A stretch of 64,000 nt of DNA from Pseudomonas sp. Seg1 (GTDB taxonomy: Bacteria; Pseudomonadota; Gammaproteobacteria; Pseudomonadales; Pseudomonadaceae). A program made the translations under genes and the position numbers. The stretch is from contig NZ_AP021903.1 in NCBI RefSeq assembly GCF_018326005.1, forward strand, positions 2,878,501 to 2,942,500. The letters run 5' to 3'. Under the pieces are notes generated by a model. The model had not been told where the DNA came from. It saw only the letters and a list, made by a program, of their open reading frames with translations, and made no database searches. Of the stretch, positions 1-9,517 are shown piece by piece. Every line of letters begins with the position of its first letter. Positions within the stretch are counted from its first letter, which is position 1.

Positions 1-1
1 G

Positions 2-757
2 TTCGGCGCTCAGGCGCTGGAACCATTGCGTGTCGCCGCCGACCCGGTGCCCCACGCGCAGATTCTGGCCTACGTGCAAAAAATCGATCCGCAGCTGAAC
101 CTGAAAGTCATCGAAATCCCCAACGGCGTGAACTCCAACGAGCTGCTGGTGCATGGCGATGTCGATGCCAATTACTTCCAGCATCTGCCGTACCTGAAGT
201 CCCAGGAGCAGGCCCTCGGCGAGAAACTCGCAGTAGCCGCCACCGTGCATATCGAGCCACTGGGCATTTACTCGCACCGGCACAAAAACTTCGCCGACGT
301 GCCGGTAAAAGGCACCGTCGCCGTGCCCAACAACGTCACCAATCTGAGCCGCGCGCTGTACCTGTTGCAGGACAACGGCCTGATCAGACTCAAGCCCGGA
401 TTCAACGACCCTGCAACCGCTCAAGCGACGCCCAAGGACATCGCCGAAAACCCCAAACAGCTGAAGATCCTTGAGATCGAATCGCCACAGATTCCGCGTT
501 CGCTGGATGATGTCGATCTGGCGGTGATCAACGGCAACTACGCGCTCGACGCCGGTCTGGTGCCGGCCAAGGATGCGCTGGGCCTGGAGAAGGCCGAGCA
601 CAACCCTTACGCCAACATTCTGGTGACCACGCCGAAATTGCAGAACGATCCACGCATCGCGCAACTGGCCAAGGATCTGACCTCGCCGCAAGTGGCCAAG
701 TACATCACCGATAACTTCGCCGGTTCGGTGATCCCGGTGGCGGCCGGCAAACCATGA
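2..757 (+). CDS. metQ: MetQ/NlpA-family ABC substrate-binding protein (5' truncated by window edge)
   Basis: Periplasmic, probably lipid-anchored, binding component of a methionine-type ABC importer. The frame is open from base 2 with no start, so the signal peptide or lipobox lies outside the window; the first residues visible ([19 protein letters not shown]) look like the signal-peptide end followed by the first strand of the mature protein. The segment [25 protein letters not shown] matches the NlpA family hallmark of a DANYFQH-type stretch. The stop overlaps the next start (ATGA), so it is in one operon with metN and metI. Family assignment is firm. The ligand (methionine or another sulfur compound) is not decidable from sequence, because this family has several paralogues in pseudomonads. 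Confidence 0.9.
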   Translation, partial: FGAQALEPLRVAADPVPHAQILAYVQKIDPQLNLKVIEIPNGVNSNELLVHGDVDANYFQHLPYLKSQEQALGEKLAVAATVHIEPLGIYSHRHKNFADVPVKGTVAVPNNVTNLSRALYLLQDNGLIRLKPGFNDPATAQATPKDIAENPKQLKILEIESPQIPRSLDDVDLAVINGNYALDAGLVPAKDALGLEKAEHNPYANILVTTPKLQNDPRIAQLAKDLTSPQVAKYITDNFAGSVIPVAAGKP

Positions 758-1554
758 TCGTCGTCGAGCAGTTGAGCAAGACTTACCCGTCGGCATCGGC
801 ACCTGCGCTGGATCAGGTGTCGCTGAGCATTCCCGACGGTGCGGTCTACGGCATTCTCGGGCGCAGCGGCGCGGGTAAATCGACGCTGCTGCGCTGCCTC
901 AATCTGCTCGAACGCCCGGACAACGGGCGCATTCTGCTGGACGGTGTCGATCTGACGACGCTGTCCGACCGCGACCTGCGCCAGCAACGCCAGCGCATCG
1001 GCATGATTTTCCAAGGCTTCAACCTGCTGCACTCGCGTAATGTCTTCGACAACATCGCTGTGCCGCTGGAGATCGCCAAGGTCGCCAAACCGCAACGTCA
1101 TGAACGAGTTCGTGAATTGCTCGATCTGGTCGGTTTGAGCGACAAGGCCGAGGCGTTTCCATCGCAATTGTCTGGCGGCCAAAAACAGCGCGTCGGCATC
1201 GCCCGCGCGCTGGCGGCGCGGCCGGCTTATCTACTGTCGGACGAAGCCACCAGCGCCCTCGATCCGGAAACCACCGCATCGATTCTTGAACTGTTGCGCG
1301 ACATCAACCGGCAACTGGGCCTGACCATTGTCTTGATCACCCATGAGTTGGACGTGGTCAAGTCGATCTGCGATCACGCGGCGTTCATGGCCAACGGGCG
1401 TCTGGTCGAGTCCGGACCAGTGCCACGACTGCTCGCCGACCCACACTCGCATCTGGGCAGTTCGCTACGTCCGACCTGCGGACTGCCGCTGGGCCATGAC
1501 GCGCCCGGGCTGAGCTTTCTCAGGCAATACGGCGTACGGGCGGCGCACTCATGA
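754..1554 (+). CDS. metN: Methionine-type ABC transporter ATP-binding protein
   Basis: ATPase that drives the MetQNI-type importer at the inner face of the inner membrane. Walker [10 protein letters not shown] is at residues 36-44, followed by the Q-loop (IFQGFNLL), the signature [15 protein letters not shown], Walker [13 protein letters not shown] and the switch His in LITHELD. At 266 aa it is shorter than E. coli MetN (about 340 aa), because the C-terminal regulatory NIL/ACT-like domain that binds methionine is missing or much reduced; feedback inhibition by intracellular substrate is therefore unlikely by that route. Start and stop each overlap neighbours by 4 bases, indicating translational coupling within metQ-metN-metI. 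Confidence 0.93.
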   Translation: MIVVEQLSKTYPSASAPALDQVSLSIPDGAVYGILGRSGAGKSTLLRCLNLLERPDNGRILLDGVDLTTLSDRDLRQQRQRIGMIFQGFNLLHSRNVFDNIAVPLEIAKVAKPQRHERVRELLDLVGLSDKAEAFPSQLSGGQKQRVGIARALAARPAYLLSDEATSALDPETTASILELLRDINRQLGLTIVLITHELDVVKSICDHAAFMANGRLVESGPVPRLLADPHSHLGSSLRPTCGLPLGHDAPGLSFLRQYGVRAAHS

Positions 1555-2222
1555 ACCGCTCGATCAATTGGGATGAAATCCTGCAACTGGTGCTCAACGC
1601 CACTGGCGAAACCCTGTACATGGTCCTGCTCGCCGGGCTGTTCACACTGCTCATCGGTCTGCCATTGGGAGTGTTGCTGTTTATCAGTCGGCGCACCGGT
1701 CTGCTGCCAATGCCGCGCTTCAATGCGGCGTTGAGTGGCCTGGTCAATCTTGGGCGCTCACTGCCGTTCGTGGTGATGCTGATTGCTTTGATTCCGCTGA
1801 CCCGGCTGGTGGTCGGCACGACGCTGGGCAGCACCGCCGCTGTGGTACCGATCACCATTGGCGCCTTTCCGTTCTTCGCCCGCATCGTCGAAAACGCCCT
1901 GGACGAAGTCGACAAAGGCCGCATCGAAGCGATCCTCGCCATGGGCGGCGATATTCGTCATGTGATTTGCAAAGTGCTGTTGCCCGAAGCGCTGCCGGCG
2001 TTGCTGGCGGGGATCACCCTGACGCTGGTGATGCTCATCGGTTTTTCCTCGATGGCGGGGGTGATTGGTGGCGGCGGGCTCGGCGATCTGGCGATCCGCT
2101 ACGGCTATCAACGGTTCAACAATGAAGTGATGGTCGCCACCGTGGTGGTGCTGGTCATTCTCGTTCAAGGCGTGCAAAGCCTGGGCGATCGACTGGTGCG
2201 TGCGCTGGCACATCGACGTTAA
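1551..2222 (+). CDS. metI: Methionine-type ABC transporter permease
   Basis: Inner-membrane permease partner of the preceding ATPase, 223 aa, with about five hydrophobic segments. The cytoplasmic coupling motif typical of binding-protein-dependent permeases is seen as [29 protein letters not shown] (residues about 125-155 in two pieces), the form usual for MetI. It overlaps metN by 4 bases and is followed after 8 bases by an ABC ATPase of a different family, so both importers may be on one transcript. Assignment to the family is firm; substrate is inferred only from the family. Confidence 0.93.
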   Translation: MNRSINWDEILQLVLNATGETLYMVLLAGLFTLLIGLPLGVLLFISRRTGLLPMPRFNAALSGLVNLGRSLPFVVMLIALIPLTRLVVGTTLGSTAAVVPITIGAFPFFARIVENALDEVDKGRIEAILAMGGDIRHVICKVLLPEALPALLAGITLTLVMLIGFSSMAGVIGGGGLGDLAIRYGYQRFNNEVMVATVVVLVILVQGVQSLGDRLVRALAHRR

Positions 2223-2230
2223 GGACATTT

Positions 2231-3787
2231 ATGAGTGCGCCTGTTTCTGTGGCGTCCACGCCGCTGATTCGTGTACGTGAAGTAAGCAAGCTATTCGGAT
2301 CAAATCGCGCGCTGGACCGGGTCAGCCTGGAGATTCATCCCGCCGAAGGGGTGGCGTTGCTCGGGGCCAATGGCGCGGGCAAATCGACGTTGGTGAAGAT
2401 TCTTGCCGGTAGTCAGACCGCCGACGGCGGCGAGATTCTGGTGGAGGGGCAGCCGCGGCATTTCAACTCGCCGCTGTCGGCGCGAAGGGTCGGGATTGTC
2501 GCGGTGCATCAGCAGATCAACGAAGGCATTGCGCCGGGTTTGAGCGTGGCCGAGAACCTGCTGCTCGATGAGCTGTGCCGGCCTGACGCGGATTTTTGGC
2601 TCAACCGCAAACGCTTGCTGGAGCGTGCGGCGAGCATTGCCGCCGGGCTCGGATTGACGTTGCCGCTGGAGCAACCGATCGAGCATCTGGGCCAGGCCGA
2701 ACGGCAATTGGTGGTGTTGGCCCGGGCGTTCGCCTTGCAGCCGCGTTTGCTGATTCTCGATGAGCCGACGGCGGCGTTGTCCGATGCGGAGGCGCAGCGC
2801 TTGTTCGGCTTGATCGACACCTTGCGCAGCCGTGGCGTGGCGATTCTGTACATCTCGCATCGGTTGTCGGATCTGCAGCGGGTGGCGGATCGCGCCATCG
2901 TCCTGCGCGACGGGCGACTGGCCGGGGAATTCACCGCGCAGCAATTGCCCGAAGCAGTGCAAGCCATGCTCGGGCAGGCGCTGGCCGCCCATGTCTATAC
3001 CCCGCGAGTGGCGGGGCGCGTGGTGCTGGAATTGAACGCGATAAAAGTTCTACCGAGCTCGCAAGCCTTCGACCTGAGCCTGCACGAAAACGAAGTGGTG
3101 GTACTGACCGGATTGCTCGGCGCCGGCAAAAGCGAGATCGCCGAGGTGCTGTTCGGGCTGCGTAAAGCGTTGGCCGGCAGCGCACAACTCGACGGGGTTG
3201 GCTGGCTGCCGGGCTCACCCCGTGAGGCGATTCGCAGTGGGGTTTTCTTCGCCGCCGAGGATCGCGCCAGTCAATCGCTGGTACCGGATTTTTCCCTGCG
3301 TCGCACGCTGACCTTGCCGTTTCTCGAACGCTTCACTCGAGGCGGCTTTATCCGCAATCGCGCTGAAGCGGCGGCGGTCGAGGCGCAAGTGGCGGCGCTG
3401 GGGATCAAGACCGTCGGTATCGATGTGCCGATAACCGCGTTGTCTGGCGGCAATCAGCAGAAAGTCGTGCTCGGCCGCTGGCTGCTCGGGGACGGGCGGG
3501 TGCTGATCCTCGATGAGCCGTTTCAAGGTGTTGACGTGCGTGCACGTCGGGAGATCGGCCAGTTGCTGCGCGACAGCGCCAAGGGCCGCGCGACACTGGT
3601 GATTTGCGCCGATGTCGATGAGGCCCTGGAAATCGCCGACCGGATTTTGCTGGTACGCGATCACGCGGTGGTCGCCGAATACCCGCGTGCCGGTCTCGAG
3701 CGCGCCACGCTGGTCGCCGCGCTGGCCGGCACCGATGATGATTTTTCTTCCCTTCAAGCCACGCCAAGGAGCAGAGCGAGTGCCTGA
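2231..3787 (+). CDS. Sugar-type (RbsA-like) ABC transporter ATP-binding protein, two ATPase domains
   Basis: Tandem ABC ATPase of the ribose/CUT2 class, 518 aa, energising the permease and binding protein encoded next. Domain 1 has Walker A GANGAGKST (45-53) and Walker B LLILDEPTAAL (about 173-183) with a degenerate signature (HLGQAERQL). Domain 2 has the Walker A variant GLLGAGKSE (about 294-302), signature LSGGNQQKVVLGRWL and Walker B VLILDEPFQGVD. This asymmetry is normal for the family. An 8-base overlap with the next gene and short spacing to metI support a polycistronic unit. The substrate is unknown: the class carries ribose, autoinducer-2, purines and other compounds, and nothing nearby points to a sugar pathway. 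Confidence 0.92.
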   Translation: MSAPVSVASTPLIRVREVSKLFGSNRALDRVSLEIHPAEGVALLGANGAGKSTLVKILAGSQTADGGEILVEGQPRHFNSPLSARRVGIVAVHQQINEGIAPGLSVAENLLLDELCRPDADFWLNRKRLLERAASIAAGLGLTLPLEQPIEHLGQAERQLVVLARAFALQPRLLILDEPTAALSDAEAQRLFGLIDTLRSRGVAILYISHRLSDLQRVADRAIVLRDGRLAGEFTAQQLPEAVQAMLGQALAAHVYTPRVAGRVVLELNAIKVLPSSQAFDLSLHENEVVVLTGLLGAGKSEIAEVLFGLRKALAGSAQLDGVGWLPGSPREAIRSGVFFAAEDRASQSLVPDFSLRRTLTLPFLERFTRGGFIRNRAEAAAVEAQVAALGIKTVGIDVPITALSGGNQQKVVLGRWLLGDGRVLILDEPFQGVDVRARREIGQLLRDSAKGRATLVICADVDEALEIADRILLVRDHAVVAEYPRAGLERATLVAALAGTDDDFSSLQATPRSRASA

Positions 3788-4805
3788 TTCGAGTTCACTG
3801 ATATCGAGCGTACCGGCACCTGCCGAGCGCCTGCTGCAAGCATTGATTCGCTATGGCCTGTTGTGGCTGCTGGCGCTGATCGTGGTGTTTTTCAGTTTTG
3901 CCGAGCCGGCGTTTCTGCGCGTCGGCAACCTGTTCAGCATTTTGCAATCGGTGTCGATTGTGGCGCTGCTCGCGCTGGGCGTGACACTGACCATGGCCGT
4001 CGGCGGCCTCGATCTGTCCATCGGCGCGGTGGCGGCGATGAGCCTGATGATCGCCAGTTACGTGATGGTCGTGCTCGGCTGGGGCGCGGTGCCGGCGGTG
4101 CTGGTCAGTCTGGCGGGCGGCGCGCTGGTCGGGCTGCTCAACGGCTGGCTGATCGTCAAGCTGCGGGTGCCGGACATTCTGGCGACGCTGGGCAGCATGT
4201 TTCTGGTGATCGGTGTGCAACTGATTCCAACTGGCGGACGTTCGATTGCGGTGGGCATGACCTTGCCCAATGGCGTTGAAACCGAAGGCACCTTCAGTGC
4301 GGCGTTTCTGGCGCTGGGCCGTGGGCGGCTGTGGGACGTGGTGCCGGTTCCGGTGCTGATCACAGCGCTGGTGGCGCTGGCGGTCTGGTTGTTTCTGGAG
4401 CGCACGCGCATTGGCCGTTTGTTCTATGCCATTGGTGGCAACGAGCAGGCCGCGCGTCTGGCCGGGGCGCCGGTGCAGCGTTTCAAACTGCTGGCCTACG
4501 TGCTCTCGGCATTGCTGGCCTCGCTGGGTGGATTGCTGCTCGCGGCGCGGCTGGGGCGCGGCGATGTCAGCTCGGGCAACGGTCTGGTGCTCGATGCGCT
4601 CGGCGCGGCGCTGATCGGTTTTGCCGTCCTCGGCGCGAAGAAACCCAACGCCTTCGGCACCCTGGTCGGCGCGCTGCTGGTGGCTTCGTTGCTCAACGGT
4701 CTGACCATGCTCAACGCGCCGTATTACGCGCAGGATTTCGTCAAGGGACTGGTGCTGGTACTGGCCCTGATGTTCACGTTTGGCCTCGCGCATCGGGCGC
4801 GTTGA
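3780..4805 (+). CDS. Sugar-type (RbsC-like) ABC transporter permease
   Basis: Polytopic inner-membrane protein of 341 aa, permease of the CUT2 importer. The GTG start at 3780 was chosen because AAGGAG stands about 8 bases upstream and the protein then begins just before the first membrane segment (AERLLQALIRYGLLWLLALI). A longer in-frame reading from 3612 would lie entirely inside the upstream ATPase gene. The family hallmark GLDLSIGAVAAMSLMIASYVM follows the second segment, and the cytoplasmic loop AIGGNEQAARLAGAPV matches the coupling helix of RbsC relatives. It overlaps the ATPase gene by 8 bases. Confidence 0.92.
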   Translation: MPDSSSLISSVPAPAERLLQALIRYGLLWLLALIVVFFSFAEPAFLRVGNLFSILQSVSIVALLALGVTLTMAVGGLDLSIGAVAAMSLMIASYVMVVLGWGAVPAVLVSLAGGALVGLLNGWLIVKLRVPDILATLGSMFLVIGVQLIPTGGRSIAVGMTLPNGVETEGTFSAAFLALGRGRLWDVVPVPVLITALVALAVWLFLERTRIGRLFYAIGGNEQAARLAGAPVQRFKLLAYVLSALLASLGGLLLAARLGRGDVSSGNGLVLDALGAALIGFAVLGAKKPNAFGTLVGALLVASLLNGLTMLNAPYYAQDFVKGLVLVLALMFTFGLAHRAR

Positions 4806-4829
4806 GCCGCTTTCAGTCAAGGAAGTTGT

Positions 4830-5885
4830 ATGCACGGTTCAATCAAACAGTTCGCCCGTCACTGCCTCGCTGGCGCCGTGTTCTCGGCACTGGCGCTCAA
4901 CGCGCAGGCCAAGGCCTTGCCCGGCGCACCGGCACCGTTCGACAAGGGGCAGGTGCAGATCGCGTTGGTCGGTTATCTGTTTTCCGGGGATTTCCCCGAG
5001 GCGTATCTGCGCGGTGTGGAGCAACAGACTGAAGCGCTTGGCGCCAATCTGCGCGTATTCGATGCACGGCAGCAGGCGGCGAGTCAGGGCGAGATGATCG
5101 ATCAGGCGATTGATCTGGGGGTCGACGGGATCATCGTGCAGCTCGGTCTGGCGGAAACGCTCAAGGCGCCGATTGACCGGGCCATCGCCAAGGGCATCAA
5201 GGTTGTCGCGTTCGATGTCGATCTGAATTCGCCGCAGGTGACTCAGGTCGAGCAGGACCACCATGCGCTGGCGCGTTTGGCATTGGATCAAGCGGTGAAG
5301 GATAACGGCACCAAGTTTGATGCCGGATACGTGTACATCAGCGGCTTTACGCCGATGGAGCGGCGCGACGAGATCTGGAGTCAGGTGAAAAAAGCCAATC
5401 CGGGGATCGTCGAGAAGGCGCGGTTCGGCACGTTGAATCCACCGATCGCCAACTCGGTGGCGGATCAGGCCAGTGCGGTGCTGCGGGCGAATCCGGGAAT
5501 CAGCGTGATATTTGCGCCGTTCGACGAGTTCGCCAAAGGCGCGAAAATCGCCGTCGACGAGGCGGGGCTGGCGAGCAAGGTGAAGATCTACAGCGCCGAT
5601 ATTTCCACCGCCGATATCCAGATCATGAAAGAGCCGGACAGTGCCTGGGCGGCGACGGCAGCGGTCAATCCGCAAGTGGCCGGGGCGATCAGTGTGCGCA
5701 GTCTGGCGATGTTGATTGCCGGGGAGAATCCGGGGCACCAGGTGCTGGTGCCGCCGACGCTGATCACCCGCCAGCAACTGCTCGATCTGGACGTGAAAAA
5801 CGTACGCGACCTGGCGCAGAAGCTCCCGGCGTTTGGCGATACCGCGAATGTGGCGCGGGCTGAGTGGATACCCGTTCCGAACTGA
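4830..5885 (+). CDS. Sugar-type ABC transporter substrate-binding protein
   Basis: Periplasmic binding protein of the periplasmic-binding-protein-4 (RbsB/XylF) fold, 351 aa, with a Sec signal peptide ending near LALNAQAKA. Recognisable elements include the GVDGIIVQLG stretch, the hinge-strand segment GIKVVAFDVDLNSP and a late SADISTADIQIM segment. It follows the permease by 24 bases in the same direction, completing an ATPase-permease-receptor set. The ligand pocket residues do not identify a known sugar for me, so the substrate is left open. A REP pair follows at once and probably marks the end of the transcription unit. Confidence 0.9.
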   Translation: MHGSIKQFARHCLAGAVFSALALNAQAKALPGAPAPFDKGQVQIALVGYLFSGDFPEAYLRGVEQQTEALGANLRVFDARQQAASQGEMIDQAIDLGVDGIIVQLGLAETLKAPIDRAIAKGIKVVAFDVDLNSPQVTQVEQDHHALARLALDQAVKDNGTKFDAGYVYISGFTPMERRDEIWSQVKKANPGIVEKARFGTLNPPIANSVADQASAVLRANPGISVIFAPFDEFAKGAKIAVDEAGLASKVKIYSADISTADIQIMKEPDSAWAATAAVNPQVAGAISVRSLAMLIAGENPGHQVLVPPTLITRQQLLDLDVKNVRDLAQKLPAFGDTANVARAEWIPVPN

Positions 5886-5908
5886 AACCTCAAATACAAC
5901 CATCAACC

Positions 5909-6000
5909 CTGTGGGAGCTGGCTTGCCAGCGATTGAGGCCCATTAATTTGGTATTCGGTTGACTGACACACCGCCATCGCTGGCAAGCCAGCTCCCACAG
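5909..6000. repeat. REP pair (inverted REPs, BIME-like)
   Basis: Two inverted copies of a REP element with core GTGGGAGCTGGCTTGCCAGC flank a 40-base spacer that contains GACACACCGCC. The same arrangement recurs at 6709-6803 and 12476-12570. It lies between two co-directional genes. Such elements in pseudomonads sit between genes, can protect mRNA 3' ends and are dispersed by RAYT transposases; no RAYT gene is in this window. Confidence 0.9.
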
Positions 6001-6033
6001 GTTGAGGTTTCAAGTCATGAGGTTGGGGTGAAC

Positions 6034-6699
6034 ATGCACAACAAAGCTGCGCGATTACGCAAAAGCCGCTCTCCGAAAGCAGATCCTGCATTCGGCGGGC
6101 GGTTGCCTGCGGGTCAGGTGCTGACCGAGCGCTTCCCGATCCTGCACGAAGGCGCGGTGCCGGAATATGATCTGGCGAACTGGTCACTGTGTCTGTACGG
6201 CTCGCTCAAAAATCCTGTCGAGCTGCGCTACACCGACCTGCAAGCGCTGCCGCAACGCCAACTGCAATGCGACATCCACTGCGTCACGCGCTGGTCGAAA
6301 TTCGATACGCAGTGGAGCGGGGTGCACCTGCAGGATCTGTTGCAAGCTTTCGATATCCAGCCGCAAACGAATTTCGTTATGGCCCACGCCGATCACGATT
6401 ACCAGACCAACCTGCGGCTTGATGACTTGCTGCATCCGCACACCCTGCTGGCGACTCACTACGCAGGCCAACCGTTAACCGCGCAACATGGCTGGCCACT
6501 CCGTCTGGTGGTAGCGGGGCGGTACTTCTGGAAGAGCGCGAAATGGCTGCGCGGGCTGGAATTTATCGACCAGGAGCAACCGGGGTTCTGGGAGCGCAAC
6601 GGCTTTCACCTACATGCTGATCCGTTTGCCGAACAGCGCTTCAGTGCCGAAGCGTTGGACATTGCCGAAGATGCCTGGCTGGAAAAGGACTTCGACTAA
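6034..6699 (+). CDS. Sulfite-oxidase-like molybdopterin-binding oxidoreductase
   Basis: Protein of 221 aa with the oxidoreductase molybdopterin-binding fold (sulfite oxidase/YedY superfamily, YuiH-like subgroup), probably cytoplasmic because no signal peptide is visible. The stretch LQCDIHCVTRWSKFDTQWSGVHLQDLL carries the molybdenum-ligating Cys region (CVTRW) and the WSGV motif; further on, GWPLRLVVAGRYFWKSAKWLRGLEF is the conserved C-terminal block. The ATG at 6034 was chosen because upstream in-frame codons lie inside the REP pair. The gene is short because the dimerisation domain of true sulfite oxidases is absent. Its reaction is unknown; proximity to a methionine-type importer fits a sulfur role, but this is inference. 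Confidence 0.88.
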   Translation: MHNKAARLRKSRSPKADPAFGGRLPAGQVLTERFPILHEGAVPEYDLANWSLCLYGSLKNPVELRYTDLQALPQRQLQCDIHCVTRWSKFDTQWSGVHLQDLLQAFDIQPQTNFVMAHADHDYQTNLRLDDLLHPHTLLATHYAGQPLTAQHGWPLRLVVAGRYFWKSAKWLRGLEFIDQEQPGFWERNGFHLHADPFAEQRFSAEALDIAEDAWLEKDFD

Positions 6700-6708
6700 G
6701 ACACTTAC

Positions 6709-6803
6709 CCTGTGGGAGCTGGCTTGCCAGCGATGAGGCCCGTGCAGTCACTATTTGTGTTGCCTGACACACCGCCATCGCTGGCAAGCCAGCTCCCACA
6801 GGG
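6709..6803. repeat. REP pair (inverted REPs)
   Basis: Second copy of the inverted REP pair, with the same core and a spacer again containing GACACACCGCC, directly downstream of the molybdopterin protein gene. The two pairs therefore bracket that gene on both sides. Confidence 0.9.
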
Positions 6804-7129
6804 GCTGAGATTACAGGTGTGTTAGTTGTTTGTTAGTTGGTGAAGGTGTTGGCTCAGCAACACTTGTGCTGAACTAAGAACACTCCTTTATAGCGATCTA
6901 ACCTAAGTGTTATTGGTTCTTTTGCGAAAGTCTTCCCCTCGTCTAGCATCGGGCTTCAAGGGGGAAACATTCACTCTGGGGATACTGCGCCTTACCGATA
7001 CTTAACGTTTCAACAGCCTTCGCTGCCTTCCTGATTTCTAAAACTACAGCAGACATTGCCGTGCATTGATTGCCGACTTTCTTTTGTCGGTGACGGCCGG
7101 GTATTAACTGCGATTCAAGGAGCTGTTAT
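6804..7129 (+). promoter_or_regulatory. Leader and probable promoter region of the TonB-receptor gene
   Basis: A 326-base stretch without a gene. A weak sigma70-like pair, TTGCGA at 6922-6927 and TAGCAT at 6944-6949 (16-base spacing), is the best promoter I can see; it is preceded by an AT-rich stretch (GTGTTATTGGTTCTTTT). The remaining 170 bases would form a long 5' leader ending in the strong ribosome site AAGGAG about 8 bases before the start at 7130. No Fur-box-like 19-mer was recognised, so iron control cannot be claimed. Confidence 0.4.
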
Positions 7130-9517
7130 ATGCATTACCGTTCCCGTTCATTACTGGCCGCCGCTGTTGTCAGTGCAATCTGGCAACTGCCTGCACAGGC
7201 CGAAGACACGTCCACCAGCGCTGAAAGCGAATCCCGCCTCGGCACCGTTTTGGTCACGGGCACACGCGGCACCTCTCGTACCGTGCTCGACTCGCCGGTT
7301 CCCGTGGATGTGTTGACCGCCGAAGACCTGAAGACCGCCGGCGCCGCTGACGGTGAATTGGGCGCGGCGTTGCAGACATTGCTGCCGTCCTTCAGCCTGC
7401 CGCGCCAGTCCAACTCCGGCGGCGCCGACCATATTCGCGCCGCACAACTGCGCGGCATGAGCCCGGATCAGGTGCTGGTGCTGGTCAATGGCAAGCGTCG
7501 CCATACGTCGGCAGTGGTCAACGATTCGTCGAAAATCGGTCGCGGCACCGCGCCGGTGGATTTCAACTCGATCCCCATCAGCGCGATCAAACGCATCGAA
7601 GTGCTGCGTGACGGCGCCGGTGCGCAATACGGCTCCGACGCGATTGCCGGGGTGATCAACATCATCCTCGACGACGCCCCCGAGGGCGGCGAAGTGTCCA
7701 CCAGTTACGGCGCTTATCACACCCATCAGGACGCCATCGACAAGACCACCACCGACGGCCAGAACAGTGTGACCACCGCCAAGATCGGTACGCGTCTCGG
7801 CGAGGAGGGCGGCTTCATCCGGGGCGGTACCGAGTACAAGGATCGCAACCCGACCAACCGCGCAGGCTTCGACGGTTTCGCCGATACACCGGGCCAGCGC
7901 AACTACGTGATGGGTGACGGCCTCGCCCGTGACGTCAATCTCTGGTTCAACAGCGAACTGCCGCTGGCCGGCGGCAAGGCCTACAGCTTCGGCACTTACA
8001 ACCAGCGCCACACCACGGGTGCGGAGTTCTATCGCTACCCGTACGAACAACCGCAGTTCTACCCCAACGGTTATTTGCCGCAGTCATTGGGCGACAACAA
8101 GGACGTCTCCGCCACCGCCGGTTTCAAAGGCATGATCGGCGACGACTGGGACTTCGACAGCAGCGTCACCCATGGCCGCAACCGCTTCGAATCGTCAACC
8201 CGGCGCACCCTCAACGTCAGTCTTGGCGATGATTCGCCGACGAAATTCGACACCGGCGATTACGAGTTGCGCCAGACCACCAGCAACCTCGATTTCAGCC
8301 GCGAATTGCGCCTCGGCGGCCGTTCGTTTGTCCTCGCCGTCGGCGGCGAATACCGCTACGAAAACTACCTGACCTACGCCGGTGACGAAGCCTCTTACAT
8401 CGGCTCTGGAGCCGACGGCGCCAATGGCCTGCGCCCGAGCGAAGAGTCGGATCTGGACCGCAACGTGTTCGGCAGCTACGCCGAATTGTCCGGCGATCTC
8501 ACGGATAACTTCTTCGTCGACGCGGCCACTCGCTGGGAGCATTACGATGATGCCGGCAGCAAGCTCACCGGCAAACTCAGCGGCCGCTACAAACTCACCG
8601 AGCAATGGGCATTGCGCGGCGCGGTGTCGAACAACTTCCGCGCACCGTCGCTGGCGCAGAGCGGTTTTCAGAACACCACCAGCAACTTCGGCGACGGCGG
8701 CACGCTCACCGACATCCGCGTGCTCTCGGTCAACGACCCGATCGCTCGCGCCCTCGGCGCCGAAAAGCTCGATCCGGAAACCTCGAAAAACTTCAGCCTC
8801 GGCCTGACCTTCCAGTTGAACGAGCGCTTCGACGCGTCGCTGGATGTGTTTCGCATCGACGTCAAGGACCGCATCACTCTTTCGCAACGCATTGGCAGCG
8901 ACGCCCTGGAAACCTTCATCAACGACAACTACGGCGTGGCTGGCGTGCACGACGTCAACTTCTTCACCAACGCCGCCGACACCAGCACCCACGGCGCCGA
9001 ACTGGTGCTCAATTACCATCAGCCGTTCTACGAGGGGCAACTGGGCCTGACCACCGCGTACACCTACAACCACACCAAAGTCACCAGCACCAAAGGCACG
9101 CCTTCGCAGCTGACTGCACTGGGGATCGGCAACGACGCACTGGTCGGCGTGGAGGAGACCAACACCCTGACCGACGCCGCACCGAAGGACCGCTTCATCT
9201 TTTCCGCGAACTGGGCGAGTGAACACTGGGGCCTGCTCGGACGCTTGACCCGCCAAGGCGAGACCACCCGAGTGTTCGATTTCGGCGACTCGCAACCGGA
9301 GCAAACCTACGGCGCGGTCTGGCAGCTGGATGCCGAAGTGACTTACAAATTCACGCCGAAATTCAACATCGCCGTGGGTGGTAACAACCTCACCGACAAC
9401 TATCCGGAACGCTCCGGTTCGGCGATCAACTACGGCGGTAACCTGCCATACGACGTGCTCTCGCCGATCGGCACCAACGGCGCTTACTACTACGCCCGCG
9501 CCACTTATGGCTTCTGA
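7130..9517 (+). CDS. TonB-dependent outer-membrane receptor
   Basis: Outer-membrane active-transport receptor, 795 aa. A Sec signal peptide ends at LPAQAEDT. A TonB-box-like stretch (GTVLVTG) precedes the plug domain (about residues 40-170, with VLVLVNGKRRH and IKRIEVLRDGAGAQYGSDAIAGVINII, the classic plug core). The remainder is the 22-stranded barrel, finishing with the aromatic terminus YYARATYGF needed for barrel assembly. The AAGGAG ribosome site supports the start. The last 11 bases overlap the next gene, an amino-acid permease, which suggests both move the same nutrient across the two membranes. It is not adjacent to a sigma/anti-sigma pair. The ligand is unknown; an iron-siderophore role is not implied by context. 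Confidence 0.92.
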   Translation: MHYRSRSLLAAAVVSAIWQLPAQAEDTSTSAESESRLGTVLVTGTRGTSRTVLDSPVPVDVLTAEDLKTAGAADGELGAALQTLLPSFSLPRQSNSGGADHIRAAQLRGMSPDQVLVLVNGKRRHTSAVVNDSSKIGRGTAPVDFNSIPISAIKRIEVLRDGAGAQYGSDAIAGVINIILDDAPEGGEVSTSYGAYHTHQDAIDKTTTDGQNSVTTAKIGTRLGEEGGFIRGGTEYKDRNPTNRAGFDGFADTPGQRNYVMGDGLARDVNLWFNSELPLAGGKAYSFGTYNQRHTTGAEFYRYPYEQPQFYPNGYLPQSLGDNKDVSATAGFKGMIGDDWDFDSSVTHGRNRFESSTRRTLNVSLGDDSPTKFDTGDYELRQTTSNLDFSRELRLGGRSFVLAVGGEYRYENYLTYAGDEASYIGSGADGANGLRPSEESDLDRNVFGSYAELSGDLTDNFFVDAATRWEHYDDAGSKLTGKLSGRYKLTEQWALRGAVSNNFRAPSLAQSGFQNTTSNFGDGGTLTDIRVLSVNDPIARALGAEKLDPETSKNFSLGLTFQLNERFDASLDVFRIDVKDRITLSQRIGSDALETFINDNYGVAGVHDVNFFTNAADTSTHGAELVLNYHQPFYEGQLGLTTAYTYNHTKVTSTKGTPSQLTALGIGNDALVGVEETNTLTDAAPKDRFIFSANWASEHWGLLGRLTRQGETTRVFDFGDSQPEQTYGAVWQLDAEVTYKFTPKFNIAVGGNNLTDNYPERSGSAINYGGNLPYDVLSPIGTNGAYYYARATYGF

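Noticed and set aside
3795..5906. Long minus-strand frames opposite the sugar-type permease and binding-protein genes
   Set aside because: Gln/His/Arg-rich shadows of GC-rich genes; the plus strand holds clear ABC transporter families.
7151..9304. Minus-strand frames of about 300 and 370 codons opposite the TonB receptor
   Set aside because: The plus strand carries an unbroken receptor with plug and barrel motifs.
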